DNA from: Bacillota bacterium
GTDB taxonomy: Bacteria; Bacillota; Clostridia; Christensenellales; Borkfalkiaceae
DNA length: 13,406 nt
Direction of reading: 5' to 3'
Assembly (NCBI GenBank): GCA_003343805.1
Contig: QAKM01000055.1
Coordinates: 1-13,406, forward strand
Below the pieces are notes generated by a model. It was not told the origin of the DNA. It did no database searches and saw only the letters and a program-made list of their open reading frames with translations. This document shows positions 13,386-13,406 of the stretch, piece by piece. The position numbers and the translations under genes were made by a program. Within the stretch, counting starts at the first letter, position 1. Each line of letters starts with the position of its first letter.

Positions 13386-13406
13386 TTTCCGCCAGGCGCA
13401 AAGGAT

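Noticed and set aside
1..13406. tRNA, rRNA or CRISPR array
   Set aside because: No tRNA cloverleaf with a GGTTCGA-like arm, no rRNA core sequence and no regularly spaced repeats were seen on either strand.

Overview
The window looks like a chromosomal segment from a GC-rich member of the Clostridia. The reasons are strong GGAGG-type ribosome sites, consensus sigma-A promoters, a type III glutamine synthetase, a clostridial-type P-II domain, and a glutamate synthase split into separate subunits with its own ANTAR regulator. The middle (about 1.04-12.58 kb) is a compact ammonium-assimilation locus, entirely on the + strand. Both ends look like mobile or decayed accessory DNA.

Left flank (1-1030): two leftward gene remnants abut. 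One is a DUF2075-type protein that has lost its N-terminus. The other is an AlbA_2/RecG-like ATP-binding protein that appears to have lost both its N-terminus and its central region. A rightward intrinsic terminator with no obvious gene of its own follows.

Core: transcription unit 1 has a perfect TTGACA-17-TATAAT promoter, a short leader, glnN (type III glutamine synthetase), an ammonium transporter fused to a C-terminal P-II domain, and a terminator. In the leader a 16-bp terminator hairpin competes with a small hairpin whose hexaloop has A at position 1 and G at position 4, the signature of ANTAR-protein RNA targets. Transcription unit 2 has a TTGACC-17-TATAAT promoter. It carries a class II glutamine amidotransferase, an FMN/3Fe-4S synthase subunit with an N-terminal ferredoxin domain, a 16-cysteine polyferredoxin, a FAD/NAD(P) oxidoreductase, a GXGXG subunit, an ANTAR-domain regulator and asparagine synthetase, then a terminator. 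Together these genes import ammonium, fix it into glutamine, pass the amide nitrogen to 2-oxoglutarate to make glutamate, and use glutamine to make asparagine. The ANTAR protein is a plausible antiterminator of the glnN leader.

Right flank (12580-13406): no convincing protein gene. A consensus promoter (12626-12655) and a very strong intrinsic terminator (13114-13150) bracket about 490 nt. Within it I find perfect 10-bp and 12-bp long-range complementarities that close two domains, plus many local hairpins. This is a candidate large structured non-coding RNA that I cannot assign to a known family, and it is the best novelty candidate in the window. Beyond it is a strong ribosome site followed by a 10-codon ORF, short direct repeats, and two adjacent hairpins that resemble the leader or transfer-origin region of an integrative element continuing past the window.
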